From positions 62,001 through 126,000 of the forward strand of contig NZ_MTSE01000014.1 in the NCBI RefSeq assembly GCF_002154225.1: a DNA stretch of 64,000 nucleotides. The letters run 5' to 3'. The stretch's first letter is position 1. Each line of letters opens with the position of its first letter. This document shows positions 61,601-64,000 of this stretch, piece by piece. Source of the DNA: Hymenobacter crusticola (GTDB lineage Bacteria > Bacteroidota > Bacteroidia > Cytophagales > Hymenobacteraceae). The notes under the pieces were generated by a model. It had not been told where the DNA came from. It did not search any database and saw only the letters and a program-made list of their open reading frames with translations. The translations under genes were made by a program, and so were the position numbers.

Positions 61601-61985
61601 TCAAGCCGAGGCGCTTCACTTCATCGGGAAGCTGCGGCTGGGCCACGCTCACCCGGTTCTGCACGTCGAGGGTCGCAATGTCGATGTTGGTGCCAATCTC
61701 GAAGGTTACGTTCGAGGAGATACGACCGTCGCTCGTGGCGTTCGACGACAGGTAGGCCATGCCCGGCGTACCGTTTACCTGCGTCTCGATGGGCGTCATC
61801 ACGGTTTGTTCTACCGTTTGGGCATCAGCCCCCGTGAAGCTACCCGAAATCTGCACCACAGGTGGCGAAATATCCGGGTATTGGCTGATGGGCAGGCTCA
61901 GGATGGCAAGCACCCCGACCAGAACAATAACAATGGATACGACGATGGCCGTGACCGGTCGTCGTATAAAAACGTCTGATATCAT
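58692..61985 (-). CDS. RND multidrug efflux permease (AcrB/HAE1 type)
   Basis: This encodes 1097 residues with the twelve-helix RND layout and two large periplasmic loops. The start MISDVFIRRPVTAIVVSIVI is typical; the proton-relay pair is in GIVVDDAIVVVEAVQHY; ITAPVIAIALILAAVFIPVG and the C-terminal copy (GLAAKNAILIVEFAKE, MTSLAFILGVLPLAFASGAG) are family hallmarks. It exports drugs or other amphiphiles using proton flow, with the adaptor and TolC encoded upstream. The last 55 residues are a charged, disordered tail (NNNDKGTEEKRRNDQTPPEL). Confidence 0.97.
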   Translation of the reverse strand: MISDVFIRRPVTAIVVSIVIVLVGVLAILSLPISQYPDISPPVVQISGSFTGADAQTVEQTVMTPIETQVNGTPGMAYLSSNATSDGRISSNVTFEIGTNIDIATLDVQNRVSVAQPQLPDEVKRLGLTVKKRNPTILMVVALYSPQKTHNIQFLDNYTNIYVRDALLRVKGVGDVTSIGQDFSMRVWLKPDRMAQLGLSAAEVTGALQEQNVQVAAGSIGSAPQYGSQPFEYTLFVNGRLSKQEEFENIIVRTNPADGSIVYLKDVARIQLGSFDYSRASTVNGNPATLLLVNQVPGGNALETAEGVYAALDQLKTKFPPDVTYKVPFESITVVKVSIEEVIHTLVEALVLVTIVVFVFLQSWRATLIPILAVPVAIVGTFIMFIPLGFTINTLTLFGFVLAIGIVVDDAIVVVEAVQHYIDTERISAREATEKAMKDITAPVIAIALILAAVFIPVGFIPGIVGRLYQQFAITIAISVVLSAFIALSLTPALCSLLMRPTEQNADSKGLNKLFYKFNQWFGRVTDSYSNGVTRTLKATPLVLILLACIYAGTFGLFRTKPSGFIPTEDEGRLFISVELPQGASSSRTRAIMNQISDIIHDKVPAVNNYSGIAGLNALNFAFKPSSGTFFVQLKPWDERKDESQQLYGVIGQLQKEFSVIRGANIVVVPPPAIPGLGNTGGFSFQLEQREASADIKAFEATINKFVAAVNQRPEIARAYTFFTAKTPGYQITVDRNKAKKLGVPLTNIFQTMSTYLGSTYINDFTKYGRNFRVVAQADTFYRKDITELNTFYVQNQQGQQVPMSSLVTYKLVENAPLISHYNLFRSAEINGDAKPGYSSGQAIAALQEVAAQTLPADYGFDFSGLSREEINAGNSTVIIFGLSILFVFLLLAALYESWSVPFSVLLAVPLGAFGAIVALTLLPKLTNNVYAQIGLITLIGLAAKNAILIVEFAKERVDWGMNLVDATMEAVRLRLRPIIMTSLAFILGVLPLAFASGAGAVSRQTIGWTVTGGMIAATFLAIFAVPVLFVGITRLAYGKKKLAEMEANYDPEAHGHVQHGSKDSNTPPEGPAESNNNDKGTEEKRRNDQTPPELGT

Positions 61986-62008
61986 GCTTAGTAGAAAAGC
62001 AATTAAAA

Positions 62009-63172
62009 CTATTTAGCAGCCGTAGGCTTGCCGCCTTGCGCTGCCGCTGGTTTCGTGGGGTCGCCGACCTGAATCACGGCGCCTTCGCGCAGGTTCTGCA
62101 ACCCGTCGCTCACGATGGTTTCGTTTTCCTTCAGGCCGCTGCGGACCACCACCATGTCTTTCACCCGCGTGCCGGTCATCACCTTGCGCTGGGCCACTTT
62201 GTTGCTGTCGCCCACCACGTACACGTAGAACTCGCCCATTTGCTCGGTTACGGCGCGAGCCGGAATCACGAGTTGGTCGCCGGTGTCTTGGTTAAGCACG
62301 CGCATGGTCACGTTCATCCCCGCCTTCAGCATGCGCTTGGGGTTCGGGAACTGAATGCGCACGCGCAAGGTGCCGGTTTGCGGATCCACGGCCCGGTCAA
62401 CGGTGGCCACGCGGCCCGGTAGGTTGTAGGGCTTCAATCCTGGCAGTATCAAGGTGAACACCGAGTCTTTCACGGCGGCCTTGTTTTGTTGCAGCTTCAG
62501 AAAGCGGGCAATGTCCTGCTCGGCAATGTTGACGTCAACCGCAATCGGCTCTTCCGCCGACACCGTGTTGATGAGCGTTTGCCCCTGCGAAACCAGGCCA
62601 CCTAGCTTCACCTGCGCAATGCCGATGGTGCCAGTGAGCGGGGCAATAATAACGGAGTTGCGCACGTCCAAAGACGCGGCGCTGACACCTGCTTGGGCCG
62701 CCGCAATCTGCGATTGTGCGTTGGCTTGGGTGGCTTTCGCAATGTCGATCTGCTGCTTGGCAATAGCGTCTTGCTCCCCGAGGCGCACGTAGCGTTCGGC
62801 ATCCTGCGCGGCGCGGGCGTAGTTGGTACGCGCTACTTGCAATTGGGCCGTGGCCTGGTTGTAGGCGGCTTGGTAGCGGGTGCGGTCAATATTATAAAGG
62901 CGCTGGCCTTTGGTAACACGCTGGCCATCTTGCACATAAATATCGGTCAGATAGCCCGTTACCTGCGCCAGCAGCTGCACCTCGTTCAGCGGCACCACGG
63001 TGCCGGGGTACGTATCGGCGCCCACTACCGGCTCCTCGGTCACTTTATACACTGCCACCGGAATGGCGGGCGGCGGTCCTTGCTGCTGTCCTTGCTGCTC
63101 TTTCGAGCCGCAAGACGCGAGCAGTGCGGTGCTAATAACTACGGGCAATACCCGTCCTGAATACCAGTTCAT
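62009..63172 (-). CDS. RND efflux periplasmic adaptor (AcrA/MexA type)
   Basis: This encodes 387 residues. A lipobox ALLASC (Cys21) anchors it. The usual order follows: lipoyl half (YPGTVVPLNEVQLLAQVTGY), alpha-hairpin (about 95-165, TQANAQSQIAAAQAGVSAAS), second lipoyl half (VIIAPLTGTIGIAQVKLGGL), beta-barrel (LPGRVATVDRAVDPQTGTLR) and membrane-proximal domain. It joins the inner-membrane pump to the TolC-type channel. Just 23 bases separate it from the RND gene, in one operon. Confidence 0.96.
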   Translation of the reverse strand: MNWYSGRVLPVVISTALLASCGSKEQQGQQQGPPPAIPVAVYKVTEEPVVGADTYPGTVVPLNEVQLLAQVTGYLTDIYVQDGQRVTKGQRLYNIDRTRYQAAYNQATAQLQVARTNYARAAQDAERYVRLGEQDAIAKQQIDIAKATQANAQSQIAAAQAGVSAASLDVRNSVIIAPLTGTIGIAQVKLGGLVSQGQTLINTVSAEEPIAVDVNIAEQDIARFLKLQQNKAAVKDSVFTLILPGLKPYNLPGRVATVDRAVDPQTGTLRVRIQFPNPKRMLKAGMNVTMRVLNQDTGDQLVIPARAVTEQMGEFYVYVVGDSNKVAQRKVMTGTRVKDMVVVRSGLKENETIVSDGLQNLREGAVIQVGDPTKPAAAQGGKPTAAK

Positions 63173-63264
63173 GTTACTTAGATGTTAGAATTTAGAGGTC
63201 AGAGCTTAGAGAGAAAGATGGAACGATGCTAGGTTCTTACTTCTAAGTTCTAAGCTCTAAATGC

Positions 63265-64000
63265 CTACTGATTAAAGGTGATATTGCCTAGCGCGCGCTC
63301 CACATCTAGCTTGCTAGAAAGCACGCTGAACAAGGCATTGTAGTAGTTGAGCTGCGCCGTCCGCAGGTCTGTTTCGGCGATAATCACGTCCAGAAACGTG
63401 CGGATGCCTTCGCGATACTGAAGGTTCAGAATACGGTATACCTCCTTGGCGTCGGCCACGTTTTGCTGCACCACCGCTAGCTCGTTGAGCGCCCCTTTGT
63501 AGGCACCCATCGTCTGCTCAAACTCGGTGTTGATCTGGTTGCGCGTGTCGAACAGGCTCAGGTCGAGCTGGTCGTCCTGGAGCTCCGCAATCTTGAGGTT
63601 TTGCAGGCGCCGCGTGCCGGTAAAAATGGGCAAGGCGAGCTGCACACCGGCATTCTGGTTGGGGAAGGCGCGGCTGTAGAGGTCAGAAAAGTTATTGTTC
63701 TGGTAAACGCGGTTGTAGTTGTAAAACCCGGACAGCGAAGGCAGGAACCCGAAGCGGTAATAGTCGATCTGGAAGCGCTGCAATTGCTTCTGGGTCTGTA
63801 GCTGCTGAATCTCGACGCGCTTCTCGTACGCGAGCCGCTGCGTAGTATCCAGGGCCGTTTCCTTCACCATTTGCAGCGTATCGTAGGTGAGGTTCAGTGG
63901 GTTTTCGGGAGCTAGGCCCATGAGCTGCTTCAGCGTTGCATACTTACCGCTCATCGACGTCGATACCGAGCGACGCTGGGCATAGGCGTTTTTCACCGAA
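63265..64000 (-). CDS. TolC-family outer membrane channel (5' end outside window)
   Basis: The last 243 or more residues of a TolC-like protein run off the right edge; the GTG at 63996 is unlikely to be the start because the frame stays open beyond it. Long coiled-coil helices (LAYEKRVEIQQLQTQKQLQR, DTRNQINTEFEQTMGAYKGA) alternate with barrel strands (LPSLSGFYNYNRVYQNNNFS, NAGVQLALPIFTGTRR), as in TolC. LNLQYREGIRTFLDVIIAET is the conserved periplasmic block. First gene of the efflux operon; the 92-base gap to the adaptor has short TCTAAGTTCTAAG-type repeats. Confidence 0.95.
   Translation of the reverse strand, partial: SVKNAYAQRRSVSTSMSGKYATLKQLMGLAPENPLNLTYDTLQMVKETALDTTQRLAYEKRVEIQQLQTQKQLQRFQIDYYRFGFLPSLSGFYNYNRVYQNNNFSDLYSRAFPNQNAGVQLALPIFTGTRRLQNLKIAELQDDQLDLSLFDTRNQINTEFEQTMGAYKGALNELAVVQQNVADAKEVYRILNLQYREGIRTFLDVIIAETDLRTAQLNYYNALFSVLSSKLDVERALGNITFNQ

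Noticed and set aside
1..64000. tRNA, rRNA, CRISPR array, phage or insertion sequence
   Set aside because: I read for cloverleaf T-arms (GGTTCGA-type), regularly spaced direct repeats and transposase or integrase motifs and found none convincing.

Overview
The window looks like chromosomal DNA of a Hymenobacter-like member of the Bacteroidetes (Cytophagales). The lineage is inferred from gene content and signals, not from a search. There is a type IX secretion sorting tail (25143-28199), Bacteroidetes-style -7 boxes (TAnnTTTG), starts with little Shine-Dalgarno signal, a TolC/HlyD/AcrB efflux set, DUF6807 with secreted Gfo/Idh/MocA oxidoreductases, and short REP-like hairpins of a type I associate with Hymenobacter. 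Base composition is moderately GC-rich, with two clear AT-rich exceptions (about 2.4-3.4 kb and 41.88-42.44 kb). I recognise no rRNA, tRNA, CRISPR array, phage or insertion sequence.

Layout. 0-4.3 kb: the end of an RhlE-type helicase gene, an unknown Cys/His protein, a small lipoprotein, an AT-rich gene desert and an XRE regulator with a conspicuous palindrome upstream. 4.5-14 kb: an L,D-transpeptidase, an M1 aminopeptidase, cyanophycinase, a DUF885 protein, an SGNH hydrolase and isoaspartyl peptidase, so largely cell-wall and peptide/amide turnover. 14-19.3 kb: an SSB-like DUF3127 protein, a siderophore-interacting flavoprotein, an SDR, an AlbA_2 protein, a tiny Lys-rich protein missed by length cut-offs, and an esterase fused in frame to DinB. 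19.4-24.9 kb: five co-directional genes (esterase, RimK-like ATP-grasp, GCS2/YbdK carboxylate-amine ligase, class I glutamine amidotransferase, second ATP-grasp-like protein). They look like a pathway making an unknown peptide-like metabolite and are the strongest candidate for a little-described system.

25-38 kb: a secreted multi-domain endonuclease/exonuclease/phosphatase-fold protein, an amidohydrolase, a glycosyltransferase, a DUF1571 protein with an embedded LysM-like segment, a 281-bp element with perfect 42-bp terminal inverted repeats, redox enzymes and a thioredoxin/TIGR03435 fusion. 38-41 kb: a DeaD-type helicase with an RGG tail and a cold-shock protein, probably both serving RNA at low temperature. 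41-51 kb: a thioesterase, an AT-rich membrane/coiled-coil protein, an AddA/RecB-like helicase-nuclease, an MFS exporter, a VKOR-like membrane protein and a two-subunit molybdenum hydroxylase.

51-64 kb: a bicupin, a three-gene secreted oxidoreductase/DUF6807 operon with a LacI-type palindrome upstream, a FUSC-like pair, an esterase, and a tripartite RND efflux operon that runs off the right edge. Most gene ends carry strong hairpins, and convergent pairs usually share one bidirectional terminator. CTAG-containing words, rare in many bacteria, are strikingly common here.
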